NCBI RefSeq assembly: GCF_030814715.1
Contig: NZ_JAUSVO010000004.1
Location: 558,001-622,000, forward strand
DNA: 64,000 nt
DNA from: Kaistia dalseonensis
GTDB lineage: Bacteria; Pseudomonadota; Alphaproteobacteria; Rhizobiales; Kaistiaceae
Direction: 5' to 3'
Positions 7,927 to 15,841 of the stretch are shown here, piece after piece (position 1 is the stretch's first letter; the number at the start of each line of letters is the position of its first letter). The position numbers were made by a program, and so were the translations under genes. The notes beneath the pieces are model-generated. The model was given only the letters and a program-made list of their open reading frames with translations, made no database searches and was not told the DNA's origin.

Positions 7927-9051
7927 ATGACCCGTCGCACGGCCTTCGTCCATCGCATGCCGGCCGCCGCGCCCGATGATGTCGTGCCGCTCGCCTCGGC
8001 GCTCGGCAATGGCTCGATCCCCGCGGAAGGCATCGTCGCGATCCTCGGCAAGACCGAGGGCAATGGCTGCGTCAACGACTTCACGCGTGCGTTCGCCGTG
8101 CGCGCGCTCAAGGATGCATTGCGGGACGACCTTTCGAAGGAAGCTGTCGAGAAGGTCTCCTATGTCATGTCGGGGGGGACAGAGGGCGGGCTTGCGCCGC
8201 ACTGGCTCGTGCTCGGCCGGGCGGAAGCCGGGGAGGGCGGCCAGTCGCCGTCCCTCGCGATCGGCGGCGCGCATACGCCGGCCATGCCGAGCGAGGATCT
8301 GGGGCGGCGGGGTCAGGTGGCACTCGTCGCGGCGGGCGTGCGCGCGGCGATGGCCGATGCCGGCATCGACGATCCGGCCGATGTCCACTTCGTGCAGATC
8401 AAGTGCCCGCTCCTGACGGCAGACCGCATCGCGGCGGTGGACGCAGCCGGCAAGACGACGTCCACGCGGGATACGCTCAAATCCATGGGCATGTCGCGCG
8501 GCGCGTCGGCGCTGGGTGCGGCGGTCGCGCTCGGCGAACTCTCGCTCGACGACATCGAGGATAGCGCGATCGGCCGCGATGTTTCGCTCTGGTGCGGGCG
8601 GGCCTCGACCTCGGCGGGCGTCGAACTTCTCAATCACGAGATCGTCGTGATGGGCATGAGCGCCGACTGGGTCGGGCCGCTGGCGATCGATCATGCGGTC
8701 ATGGCGGACGGCATCGACGTGGAGCCCGTACGGGCCGCGCTGAAACGGCTCGGCTTTGCTGCGAACGGGCAGCTCTCGCTGGCCGAGCAGCCCGGCATGG
8801 TGGCGCTGCTCGCCAAGGCGGAAGCCGGCTCCACCGGCCGCCTCCGTGGCAAGCGCCACACCATGCTCGACGACAGCGACATTTCATCGACCCGCCATGC
8901 GCGCGGCTTCGTCGCCGGCGCGCTCGCAGGGCTCGTCGGCCATGCCGAGATCTTCGTTTCCGGCGGCGCCGAGCATCAGGGACCCGATGGCGGCGGACCC
9001 GTCGCCATTATCGCGAATTCGGATTGGATCAGAGGAGGCCTGCCATCATGA
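7927..9051 (+). CDS. atzD: Cyanuric acid amidohydrolase (AtzD/TrzD ring-opening family)
   Basis: This 374-residue protein shows the threefold pseudo-repeat of this small family, each part giving a Lys/Ser pair: Lys42 (GKTEGNGCVND) with Ser82 (VMSGGTEGG), Lys159 (VQIKCPLLT) with Ser227 or Ser229 (ASTSAG), and Lys297 (AKAEAG) with Ser345 (FVSGGAEHQGP). The cyanuric acid hydrolases carry SGGAEHQGP and a DSDISSTRHAR segment, whereas barbiturases differ at both places, so cyanuric acid is the expected substrate. The product is carboxybiuret, which loses CO2 to give biuret. The ATG follows GGAGAG and the stop overlaps the ATPase start. Confidence 0.88.
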   Translation: MTRRTAFVHRMPAAAPDDVVPLASALGNGSIPAEGIVAILGKTEGNGCVNDFTRAFAVRALKDALRDDLSKEAVEKVSYVMSGGTEGGLAPHWLVLGRAEAGEGGQSPSLAIGGAHTPAMPSEDLGRRGQVALVAAGVRAAMADAGIDDPADVHFVQIKCPLLTADRIAAVDAAGKTTSTRDTLKSMGMSRGASALGAAVALGELSLDDIEDSAIGRDVSLWCGRASTSAGVELLNHEIVVMGMSADWVGPLAIDHAVMADGIDVEPVRAALKRLGFAANGQLSLAEQPGMVALLAKAEAGSTGRLRGKRHTMLDDSDISSTRHARGFVAGALAGLVGHAEIFVSGGAEHQGPDGGGPVAIIANSDWIRGGLPS

Positions 9052-10586
9052 GCGCTCTCGCACAGCCGAACGCCCCGCGCCGCGCCGTTGAACTCGAGAC
9101 GGTCGCCATGACCAAGATCTTCGGGTCGCTCGTCGCGCTCGAGGATGTCTCGATCCATGTCCGGCCGGGAACGCTGCATGCGTTGCTGGGCGAGAATGGC
9201 GCCGGCAAATCGACGCTCGTCAAATGCATCATGGGCTTCTACCAGCCGACCCGCGGCGAGGTGAAGATCGACGGCAAGCCGGCCGTGATCGCGACCCCGC
9301 GCGACGCCCATGCCCATGGCATCGGCATGGTCTACCAGCATTTTACTCTCGTCCCCTCGCTGACAGCGGCCGAGAACCTCGTCATTTCGCGTGCGCACCC
9401 GCCGGCCGTGATCGACTGGAAGAAGGAGATCAAGGGGCTCGAAGCCTTTCTCGACACCATGCCGTTCAAGGTGCCGCTGACCGTCCCCGTCTCGAACCTC
9501 TCCGCCGGCGAGAAGCAGAAGCTCGAAATCCTGAAGCAGCTCTATCTCGACCAGCGCTTCCTGATCCTCGACGAGCCGACCTCGGTGCTGACGCCGGGCG
9601 AGGCGGACGAGGTGCTGGGCCTTCTGCGCGGGATGACCGAGGCGGGCGATCTCACCATCCTGATGATCAGCCACAAGTTCCGCGAGGTCTCCGCCTATGC
9701 CGACGACGTGACCGTGCTGCGTCGTGGCCGCATGATCGGCGGCGGCAAGGTCGGTGAGCTTTCGGTGGCTGATATGAGCCATATGATGATCGGCGATACC
9801 AAGATCCGAGAGCGTGCGGCCCGCAAGACCTTCACAGATCGGCCCGTCGTTCTGGAGATAGCGGGCCTCTTCGCCGAAGATGACGGCGGCATTCCAGCGG
9901 TCAAGGGCGTCAATCTGAAGATCCATGGCGGTGAGATCGTCGGCATTGCCGGCGTCTCGGGCAACGGCCAGTCGACGTTGATCGAGGTGCTTTCCGGCCA
10001 GCGCGAGCCGACCGAGGGCCAGCTCTTCATCGACGGTGCCGATTTCCAGCCCGTGCGCCAGCAGATGGCGAAGTTCAAGGTGTTCGGCCTGCCGGAGGAG
10101 CCGCTGAAGAATGCCGCCGTGCCGCGCATGACCGTGGCGGAGAACATCGCCTTCCGAACCTTCGACGAGCCGCCGATCGCCAGCCGGTTCGGCTTCATGT
10201 CGCCCAAGCCGATGCGCAAGCAGGCGCGCGACCTGATCGCGTCCTACCGCGTCAAGACGCCCTCCACGGAAGAGCCGATCGAGAACCTCTCGGGCGGCAA
10301 TGTGCAGCGCGCCATCCTGGCGCGTGAGCTTTCCGGCGAGGTTGAAGTGCTGATCGTCGCCAATCCATGCTTCGGCCTCGATTTCGCGTCGGTCTCCGAA
10401 ATCCGCTCGCAGATCATGGACCAGCGCAATCGCGGCGCGGCCGTGTTGCTCGTCTCTGAAGATCTCGACGAGATCCTGGAACTCGCCGATCGGGTGGCGG
10501 TGATGTCGGGCGGCGAGATTCACTATGTCCGACCGATCGCCGAGGCCGATCGCGCCTCGGTCGGCATGGCCATGTCGGGGCACTGA
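9048..10586 (+). CDS. ABC transporter ATPase with two nucleotide-binding domains (BMP importer)
   Basis: This 512-residue protein has two ABC domains in tandem, as in NupA/YufO and sugar-type ATPases. Domain 1 has Walker [10 protein letters not shown], signature [13 protein letters not shown] and Walker [11 protein letters not shown]. Domain 2 has a variant Walker [10 protein letters not shown] and signature [15 protein letters not shown]. Its Walker B is degenerate ([13 protein letters not shown]), as is usual for this class. The ATG overlaps the cyanuric acid hydrolase stop (ATGA). It completes the importer formed with the genes at 2565, 3915 and 5033, though three enzyme genes separate it from the permeases. 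Confidence 0.92.
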   Translation: MSALAQPNAPRRAVELETVAMTKIFGSLVALEDVSIHVRPGTLHALLGENGAGKSTLVKCIMGFYQPTRGEVKIDGKPAVIATPRDAHAHGIGMVYQHFTLVPSLTAAENLVISRAHPPAVIDWKKEIKGLEAFLDTMPFKVPLTVPVSNLSAGEKQKLEILKQLYLDQRFLILDEPTSVLTPGEADEVLGLLRGMTEAGDLTILMISHKFREVSAYADDVTVLRRGRMIGGGKVGELSVADMSHMMIGDTKIRERAARKTFTDRPVVLEIAGLFAEDDGGIPAVKGVNLKIHGGEIVGIAGVSGNGQSTLIEVLSGQREPTEGQLFIDGADFQPVRQQMAKFKVFGLPEEPLKNAAVPRMTVAENIAFRTFDEPPIASRFGFMSPKPMRKQARDLIASYRVKTPSTEEPIENLSGGNVQRAILARELSGEVEVLIVANPCFGLDFASVSEIRSQIMDQRNRGAAVLLVSEDLDEILELADRVAVMSGGEIHYVRPIAEADRASVGMAMSGH

Positions 10587-10599
10587 AGGGGGCGGCACC

Positions 10600-11277
10600 A
10601 TGATCGAAGTCGCGGCAGAGCCGTTCAACTATAGCTTCCCACCCGACAAGGTGGCCCTGATCGTCATCGACATGCAGCGCGATTTCGTCGAGCCCGGCGG
10701 CTTTGGCGAATCTCTCGGCAATGACGTCTCGCTGCTCAGGGCGATCATTCCGACGGTCGCCGATCTGATCGGCCTCTTCCGTATCAAGGGCTGGCCGGTC
10801 ATCCATACGCGGGAAGGTCACATGGCAGACCTCTCCGATTGTCCGCCAAGCAAGATCCGGCGCGGCAAGCCCTCGCTCAGGATCGGCGACGAAGGGCCGA
10901 TGGGTCGCATCATGATCCGCGGCGAGAAGGGCAATGCGATCATCCCGGAACTCGCGCCGATCGATGGTGAGATCGTTATCGACAAGCCGGGCAAGGGGGC
11001 GTTCTACGCGACCGAACTCGGCGAAGAGCTGGAGGCGCTCGGCGTCACCCATCTCGTCTTTGCCGGCGTGACGACCGAGGTCTGCGTCCAGACGACCATG
11101 CGCGAGGCGAATGACCGGGGCTTCGATTGTCTGCTGATCGAGGACGCGACCGAAAGCTATTTCCCGGAGTTCAAGGCTTCGACGCTCGCCATGATCACGG
11201 CGCAGGGCGCGATCGTCGGCTGCGTGGCGCCGCTCGCTGCCCTCGAAGCGGCAGCGGAAGAAAGCAAGGCGGCTTAA
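10600..11277 (+). CDS. Second BiuH-like cysteine hydrolase (candidate triuret hydrolase)
   Basis: This 225-residue isochorismatase-fold protein has the triad Asp24 (VIDMQRDF), Lys of DKPGKGAF and Cys of [16 protein letters not shown]. It is a clear paralogue of the biuret hydrolase at 6993 (shared HTREGHxxDLxD, IIPEL and IDGE blocks) but has a shorter N terminus and a different middle loop ([11 protein letters not shown]). Related enzymes hydrolyse triuret or other ureides. Triuret hydrolysis would give carboxybiuret, the same intermediate as cyanuric acid opening, which makes it an attractive but unproven assignment. The start is the ATG behind AAGGGGG; an upstream in-frame extension only overlaps the ATPase gene. 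Confidence 0.8.
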   Translation: MIEVAAEPFNYSFPPDKVALIVIDMQRDFVEPGGFGESLGNDVSLLRAIIPTVADLIGLFRIKGWPVIHTREGHMADLSDCPPSKIRRGKPSLRIGDEGPMGRIMIRGEKGNAIIPELAPIDGEIVIDKPGKGAFYATELGEELEALGVTHLVFAGVTTEVCVQTTMREANDRGFDCLLIEDATESYFPEFKASTLAMITAQGAIVGCVAPLAALEAAAEESKAA

Positions 11278-11290
11278 GGATCAATTCGAA

Positions 11291-11488
11291 ATGTCGCAGT
11301 TTGATGCCAAGGCCTTCGACGCGCCGGCGCATGTCGCGCATATGGCGAAGGTGATGGGCCTCTCGATCGCGCCCGAATGGGAAGCGACCGTGGTGGCCAA
11401 TATGGAGGCGACGGCGCGCGCCGCCGGCCTCGTGCTCAGCTATGCGCTCGACGAACATGTCGAGCCCGCTCCGGTCTTCGAGCCCTAG
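11291..11488 (+). CDS. atzG: 1-carboxybiuret hydrolase small subunit AtzG (DUF4089)
   Basis: This 65-residue protein matches the short GatC-like DUF4089 family: a helical body (VAHMAKVMGLSI, ANMEATARAAGLVLSYAL) and the typical end EPAPVFEP. AtzG forms a tight complex with the amidase AtzE and is needed for its stability, much as GatC supports GatA. The stop codon is three bases before the atzE start, so the subunits are co-translated. It is easily missed because of its size. Confidence 0.85.
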   Translation: MSQFDAKAFDAPAHVAHMAKVMGLSIAPEWEATVVANMEATARAAGLVLSYALDEHVEPAPVFEP

Positions 11489-11491
11489 ATC

Positions 11492-12907
11492 ATGCCAGCC
11501 TCCCAAATTCTGCTGAGACCCGCTCACGAGATCGCCGCCGCCGTTGCGTCGAAAGAGGTCTCGGCCCGCGAGGTCGCCGAAGCCGCGATCTCCCTGATCG
11601 AGGCCCAGAATGGCGCGCTCCACGCCTATACCGACGTCACCGCCGACCGCGCGATCATCGAGGCCAATCGGGTCGACCAGGTGATCGCCGCTGGGGGCGC
11701 GCCGCCGCTGGCCGGGGTGCCCTATGCGGTCAAGAACCTCTTCGATGTGGAAGGGGTCGTGACGCGGGCCGGATCAAAGATCAACCGCGACGATCCGCCA
11801 GCGCCGGTCGACGCGACGTTGGTGACGAAAATGCGCGAGGCCGGCGGCGTGCTGCTCGGTTCGCTGAACATGGGCGAATATGCCTATGACTTCACGGGCG
11901 AGAATGCCCATGACGGCGCCTCGCTCAATCCGCACGACCGCACGCGCATGTCGGGCGGCTCTTCTGGCGGCTCGGGAACGGCGGTGGCCTCGGGGATGGC
12001 GGCCATCTCGCTCGGTTCGGATACGAATGGCTCGATCCGCGTGCCGTCTTCCTTCTGTGGCCTCTATGGGCTGAAGCCGACCTATGGCCGCTTGTCGCGG
12101 GCGCATACCTTCCCCTTTGTGCCGAGCCTCGATCATCTGGGGCCGATCGCGCGCAGCCCGCGTGACCTGGCGCTCGTCTTCGATGCGCTGCAGGGGCGCG
12201 ACCCGGCCGATCCCGCGCAGATCGACCGTCAATCGCTTCGCTCGACCGCTGAGATCGGCAAGGGTGTTGAGGGCCTGCGGATTGCTGTCGCCGGCGGCTA
12301 TTTCCAGCGCCAGGCCAAGCCCGAGGCGCTGGCAGGCGTCGCCCATGTCGCAAAGGCGCTCGGCGTCGATCGTGAGATCGAGCTTCCCGAGGCGCACCGG
12401 GCGCGGGCAGCCGCCTATCTGATCACCACATCGGAATCGTCGACCGTCCATCTCGACCGGCTGCAGCGCCGCGCTGCGGATTTCGATCCGGACACGCGCG
12501 ATCGCTTCCTGTCGGGCGCCATGGTGCCGACGGCGTGGTATGTTCAGGCACAGCGATTCCGTGCCTGGTTCCGCGCCGAGATGCAGAAGCTCTTCGAGAC
12601 CGTCGACGTCATCCTCGCTCCGGCGACGCCGTTTCATGCGCTGCCTTCGGGAACGAAGACGGTGGAACTCGACGGCGTGACGCTGCCAGCGCGCGCCAAT
12701 ATCGGCATCTTCACGCAGCCGGTCAGTTTCGTCGGCCTGCCCGTCGTCGCGGTGCCCGTGTGGTTGCCCGGGACCCATCTGCCGATCGGCGTGCAGGTGA
12801 TCGCACCGGCCTGGCGCGAGGATATCGCGCTTCGCGTCGCCGAGACGCTTCACCTGGCGGGGGCCACCGCGGCACCTGTCGCACGCATGCCTGTTGAGAC
12901 CCGATGA
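11492..12907 (+). CDS. atzE: 1-carboxybiuret hydrolase catalytic subunit AtzE (amidase signature)
   Basis: This 471-residue amidase-signature enzyme has the Ser-cisSer-Lys triad at Lys81 (PYAVKNLFD), Ser157 (MSGGSSGGSG) and Ser181 (SDTNGSIRVPS); the spacing matches the family. Paired with AtzG and followed by an AtzH homologue, it is best read as AtzE, which deaminates 1-carboxybiuret to 1,3-dicarboxyurea, rather than as a GatA tRNA amidotransferase subunit. No GatB homologue is nearby. The atzH start codon overlaps its stop (ATGA at 12904). Confidence 0.87.
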   Translation: MPASQILLRPAHEIAAAVASKEVSAREVAEAAISLIEAQNGALHAYTDVTADRAIIEANRVDQVIAAGGAPPLAGVPYAVKNLFDVEGVVTRAGSKINRDDPPAPVDATLVTKMREAGGVLLGSLNMGEYAYDFTGENAHDGASLNPHDRTRMSGGSSGGSGTAVASGMAAISLGSDTNGSIRVPSSFCGLYGLKPTYGRLSRAHTFPFVPSLDHLGPIARSPRDLALVFDALQGRDPADPAQIDRQSLRSTAEIGKGVEGLRIAVAGGYFQRQAKPEALAGVAHVAKALGVDREIELPEAHRARAAAYLITTSESSTVHLDRLQRRAADFDPDTRDRFLSGAMVPTAWYVQAQRFRAWFRAEMQKLFETVDVILAPATPFHALPSGTKTVELDGVTLPARANIGIFTQPVSFVGLPVVAVPVWLPGTHLPIGVQVIAPAWREDIALRVAETLHLAGATAAPVARMPVETR

Positions 12908-13302
12908 TGGAAATTGATCTTCCCGACGTCAAAGCTGAACTCGAAGCGGCGTTCGCCGTTTACGAGACAGCCCTGATAACCAATGACGTCGCCGTGCTGG
13001 ATGAACTCTTCCTCGATGCGCCGACCACGATCCGCTATGGCGGCGGTGAAAATCTCTATGGCTATGCCGAGATCGCTGCCTTTCGCTCCGGCCGTCCTTC
13101 GGCCGGGCTGGCACGCTCCATCGAGCGGACCGTGATCACCACCTATGGCCGGGATTTCGGCACCGCCTCGACGCTGTTCCGCCGCGACACCGCGCCCGGC
13201 AAGATCGGTCGCCAGATGCAGACCTGGATTCGCACGCCCGTCGGCTGGCGCGTCGTGGCGGCGCATGTGAGCGTCATTCCCGATCCTGAGGTTGCGGCAT
13301 GA
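12904..13302 (+). CDS. atzH: AtzH-like 1,3-dicarboxyurea amidase (DUF3225, SnoaL fold)
   Basis: This 132-residue single-domain protein belongs to the NTF2/SnoaL-like DUF3225 group. Tyr20 and Arg44 (TTIRYGG) sit at a constant offset of two from the two residues reported as catalytic in Pseudomonas AtzH (Tyr22 and Arg46, as I recall). AtzH converts 1,3-dicarboxyurea, the AtzE product, to allophanate. The gene overlaps both neighbours by four bases (ATGA at each end), which points to a stable G-E-H-regulator unit. No signal peptide is seen; it should be cytosolic. Confidence 0.85.
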   Translation: MMEIDLPDVKAELEAAFAVYETALITNDVAVLDELFLDAPTTIRYGGGENLYGYAEIAAFRSGRPSAGLARSIERTVITTYGRDFGTASTLFRRDTAPGKIGRQMQTWIRTPVGWRVVAAHVSVIPDPEVAA

Positions 13303-13976
13303 ATGTCGTGACGGGCCAGGCCAAGATCGTCCCGGTCCGCAGGACACGCACCGAGGATCTGCGCCTGCAACTCGCCGATGATATCGTGCGCGGCATCTTC
13401 GCGCCGGGCGTCCAGCTCGACGAAGTCGGGCTCGCCGCGCGCTATGGCGTGTCACGAACGCCTGTCCGCGAAGCGTTGCGGCAATTATCCGCGAGCGGGC
13501 TTGTCGAGATCCGGCCGCACCGTGGCGCCATCGTCACGCGCCTTTCGGAAGAGCGGCTGATGGAGATGTTCATCGCCATGGCCGAACTCGAGAGCATCTG
13601 TGCCGGGCTTGCGGCCGAGGCGATGTCGGTCATCGATCGGCGCGAGCTCGAGGCGCGTCACAGAAGGCTCGCCGAACTGGTGCGCGAAGGCGATCCGGCG
13701 CGTTATGCCGAGGGTAATGAGAGTTTCCACAGCGCCATCTATGCCGGCGCCCACAACAGCTATCTGGCAGAGCTGACACTCGCGACGCGGGCGCGACTGG
13801 CGCCGTTCCGCCGGGCGCAGTTCCGCCGCATCGGCCGGCTTTCCGAATCCTTCGACGAGCATGAGCGCGTGGTCGAAGCGATCCTGCGCGGCGACAGGTT
13901 GGGCGCCATGGCCGCCATGCGCGAACATATCGGCACGGTCAAGGACGCGTTCGATCGTTACGTCGAAGGGCTATAG
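13299..13976 (+). CDS. GntR-family regulator with FCD effector domain
   Basis: This 225-residue protein has an N-terminal winged helix (about residues 15-80, with YGVSRTPVREALRQL as the recognition region) and a C-terminal all-helical FCD domain (about 95-220). The metal-site histidines are visible in NESFHSAIY and in the later EHERVV and REHIGTV stretches. FadR/VanR-type regulators usually respond to small organic acids. It is translationally coupled to atzH, closes the operon, and probably binds the repeats at 2314-2345 to control it. Repressor or activator cannot be told from sequence. Confidence 0.88.
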   Translation: MNVVTGQAKIVPVRRTRTEDLRLQLADDIVRGIFAPGVQLDEVGLAARYGVSRTPVREALRQLSASGLVEIRPHRGAIVTRLSEERLMEMFIAMAELESICAGLAAEAMSVIDRRELEARHRRLAELVREGDPARYAEGNESFHSAIYAGAHNSYLAELTLATRARLAPFRRAQFRRIGRLSESFDEHERVVEAILRGDRLGAMAAMREHIGTVKDAFDRYVEGL

Positions 13977-14038
13977 AGTCTCGGCAGGCGAAAAACAGCG
14001 TCCATGCGCAGCGGCATCGAGAGACCCGCGATCGGCCT

Positions 14039-14740
14039 TCAGATGCAGCCGACATAGTCGCCGGCGGCGCGAGCCCGGCCTTCAATGATCCGCGCCTTGG
14101 CCTGCATTGCGCGCGAGGGCTTGGCGGGGTTGCGAACGATCGGGTTGGGCAGGGCGGCGGTCAGCAATGCGGCCTGTCGCGCTGTCAGCTTCGAGGCGGG
14201 CTTGTTGAAATAATGCTGCGAGGCCGCTTCGACGCCGAAAAGGCCGGGGCCCCATTGCGCAATGTTCAGGTAGATCGTCATGATGCGCCGCTTCGACAGG
14301 ATGAAGTCGGCGTAATAAGCCAACGGTATTTCCAGTCCCTTGCGGACATAGCTGCGCGACTGCCAGAGGAACAGGTTCTTGACCGTCTGCATGGGAATCG
14401 TGCTCGCGCCGCGCGACGGGCCGCCTTCACGGTCGAGCACGATGCCAAGCGCGTTCCAATCAACGCCGGAATGCTCGCAGAACTGGCCGTCCTCGGACAT
14501 GATGACGGAATTGACCATGACCGGAGCGACGTCATCCAGTCCGACCCAGTCGCGCTCCATGCCTTGGAACGTCAGCGCCGACCAGATCATTAGCGTCGAG
14601 ATCGGCGGCACGATCCAGTAGATCGGCGTCAGCACCAGCGGGATCGCGATGATCACCAGCACGAACTGGCCGATCCTGCGCATAAGCGATTTCCGGTCCG
14701 CGAATGCGTTCGCAACATTCGCCGGCAGGCGCAGGCTCAT
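14039..14740 (-). CDS. mtgA: Monofunctional biosynthetic peptidoglycan transglycosylase
   Basis: This 233-residue protein has one N-terminal membrane anchor (about residues 25-47) and a GT51 glycosyltransferase domain. The signature blocks are SEDGQFCEHSGVDW (first catalytic Glu), GASTIPMQTVKNLFLW, KRRIMTIYLNIAQWG and GVEAASQHYF. It polymerises lipid II into glycan strands without a transpeptidase domain. The length fits MtgA. Its start codon overlaps the stop of the upstream LysR gene (ATGA, 14737-14740), an unusual pairing that may be local. Confidence 0.93.
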   Translation of the reverse strand: MSLRLPANVANAFADRKSLMRRIGQFVLVIIAIPLVLTPIYWIVPPISTLMIWSALTFQGMERDWVGLDDVAPVMVNSVIMSEDGQFCEHSGVDWNALGIVLDREGGPSRGASTIPMQTVKNLFLWQSRSYVRKGLEIPLAYYADFILSKRRIMTIYLNIAQWGPGLFGVEAASQHYFNKPASKLTARQAALLTAALPNPIVRNPAKPSRAMQAKARIIEGRARAAGDYVGCI

Positions 14741-15657
14741 GCGGCTTCTCCCCTGATGGGTTCGACCGCAAAGCGGCGCAAATAGCTGGCGAGCAGGCGG
14801 AAATCACCCTCCCGGCTCGATCCGCGTCGCCAGACGAGACCGAGCGAGCGACGCGTCGGCCGGCCCTTGATTTCGGCCAGCGTGATGTCGGTGCCCGAGA
14901 GAATGCCGGCTTCCACGGCGATGCGCGGCAGGAAGGTGATGCCGAGTTCGTTGTCGACCATGTGCACCAGCGTGGTGAGGCTCGAGGCCCGGATTTCCTC
15001 GTTCTGGTGCTCGACCAGTTCAGGGGCGGCGGCGCGCACATGGTCGCGCAGGCAGTGGCCATCCTCGAGCAGCAGCAATGTTTCGCCGGAGAGCTCCTCC
15101 GCGCCGACTTCATGGCGGCCGGCCAATCTGTGTCGACCGTCGACCGCGAGAAGCAGCGTATCCTCCGCGATGATCTCGCGCATGAAGCCTTCCGTCGGCG
15201 CGGGAAAGGCGATCAGGCAGGTATCGAGCCGCCCGGCGCGCAGATCGTCGAGGAGAACGCGTGTCAGGTCCTCGCGCAGATGGAGGCGCAGTTCCGGATA
15301 AGCACGGCGCAGATGCGGCAGGGCGCGGGGAAGGAAATAGGGGGCGATCGAAGGAATGACGCCGAGGCGGATGCGCCCGGCGAGCGGCGCGTGGCCTGAT
15401 CGTGCGGCATCCACCATTTCGCGTGCGTCGACCAGCAGCGCCTTTATCCGGATCAGGCTGGTTTCGCCGGCGGCGGTGAGCGTCGTCATGCGGTTCGACC
15501 GGTCGACCAGCGAAACGCCGACCGTTTCCTCCAATTGGCGGATCGCGTCGGAAAGCGTCGACTGGGTGACATTGCAGAGCGCCGCCGCCTTGCTGAACGA
15601 GCCGGCTTCGGCAAGGGCGACGAAGTACTGCATCTGGCGGAGTGTGGGGAGTTGCAT
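14737..15657 (-). CDS. oxyR: OxyR-type LysR regulator of peroxide defence
   Basis: This 306-residue LysR regulator has an N-terminal HTH (FSKAAALCNVTQSTLSDAIR) and a C-terminal sensing domain. The pair of cysteines expected for peroxide sensing by OxyR is present in the right region: one in the RLDTCLIAFP stretch and one in LEDGHCLRDH. It is transcribed away from ahpC and ahpD, the usual OxyR targets. The start chosen is the ATG at 15657 (MQLPTLRQMQYF); the frame is open 33 bases further but lacks support. The HTH and cysteines are seen; the peroxide role is inferred from family and context. Confidence 0.87.
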   Translation of the reverse strand: MQLPTLRQMQYFVALAEAGSFSKAAALCNVTQSTLSDAIRQLEETVGVSLVDRSNRMTTLTAAGETSLIRIKALLVDAREMVDAARSGHAPLAGRIRLGVIPSIAPYFLPRALPHLRRAYPELRLHLREDLTRVLLDDLRAGRLDTCLIAFPAPTEGFMREIIAEDTLLLAVDGRHRLAGRHEVGAEELSGETLLLLEDGHCLRDHVRAAAPELVEHQNEEIRASSLTTLVHMVDNELGITFLPRIAVEAGILSGTDITLAEIKGRPTRRSLGLVWRRGSSREGDFRLLASYLRRFAVEPIRGEAA

Positions 15658-15691
15658 GGGTGAGCCATAGCCGGCGCGGCATCGCGCCACA

Positions 15692-15719
15692 ATCGATAAA
15701 TCCGATGATGATTTTCGAT
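15692..15719. promoter_or_regulatory. LysR-type inverted repeat in the oxyR-ahpC intergenic region
   Basis: ATCGATAAATC (15692-15702) faces GATTTTCGAT (15710-15719) across seven bases, giving an ATCGA-AAATC/GATTT-TCGAT dyad. It lies 35 bp upstream of the oxyR start and about 120 bp upstream of ahpC. It is the best candidate for the OxyR binding site that autoregulates oxyR and activates ahpCD. It only loosely fits the ATAG-N7-CTAT enterobacterial consensus. Confidence 0.5.
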
Positions 15720-15760
15720 TATAACGGTTTGACCGATCGAGCCCCTCATGTCATTTCTTC

Positions 15761-15806
15761 GCATATGCAGCAGCGTGTATCGCATTTGGTGTGCGCTGCC
15801 ATATGC
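15761..15806 (+). promoter_or_regulatory. Inverted repeat in the ahpC leader
   Basis: GCATATGCAGC (15761-15771) can pair with GCTGCCATATGC (15795-15806) with one bulged base, enclosing 23 bases. The arm ends 35 bp before the ahpC ATG. It could be a second operator or an mRNA leader hairpin; neither is proven. Confidence 0.4.
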
Positions 15807-15841
15807 GCTCGTTCGACTTGCATCCACCAGGAGAGATCAAC

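Noticed and set aside
7927-9051. Barbiturase instead of cyanuric acid hydrolase
   Set aside because: The SGGAEHQGP and STRHAR segments match cyanuric acid hydrolases and not the corresponding barbiturase segments I recall. Assay would be decisive.
11492-12907. GatA subunit of tRNA amidotransferase
   Set aside because: No gatB nearby, and the 65-residue partner ends EPAPVFEP as in AtzG; AtzH follows directly.
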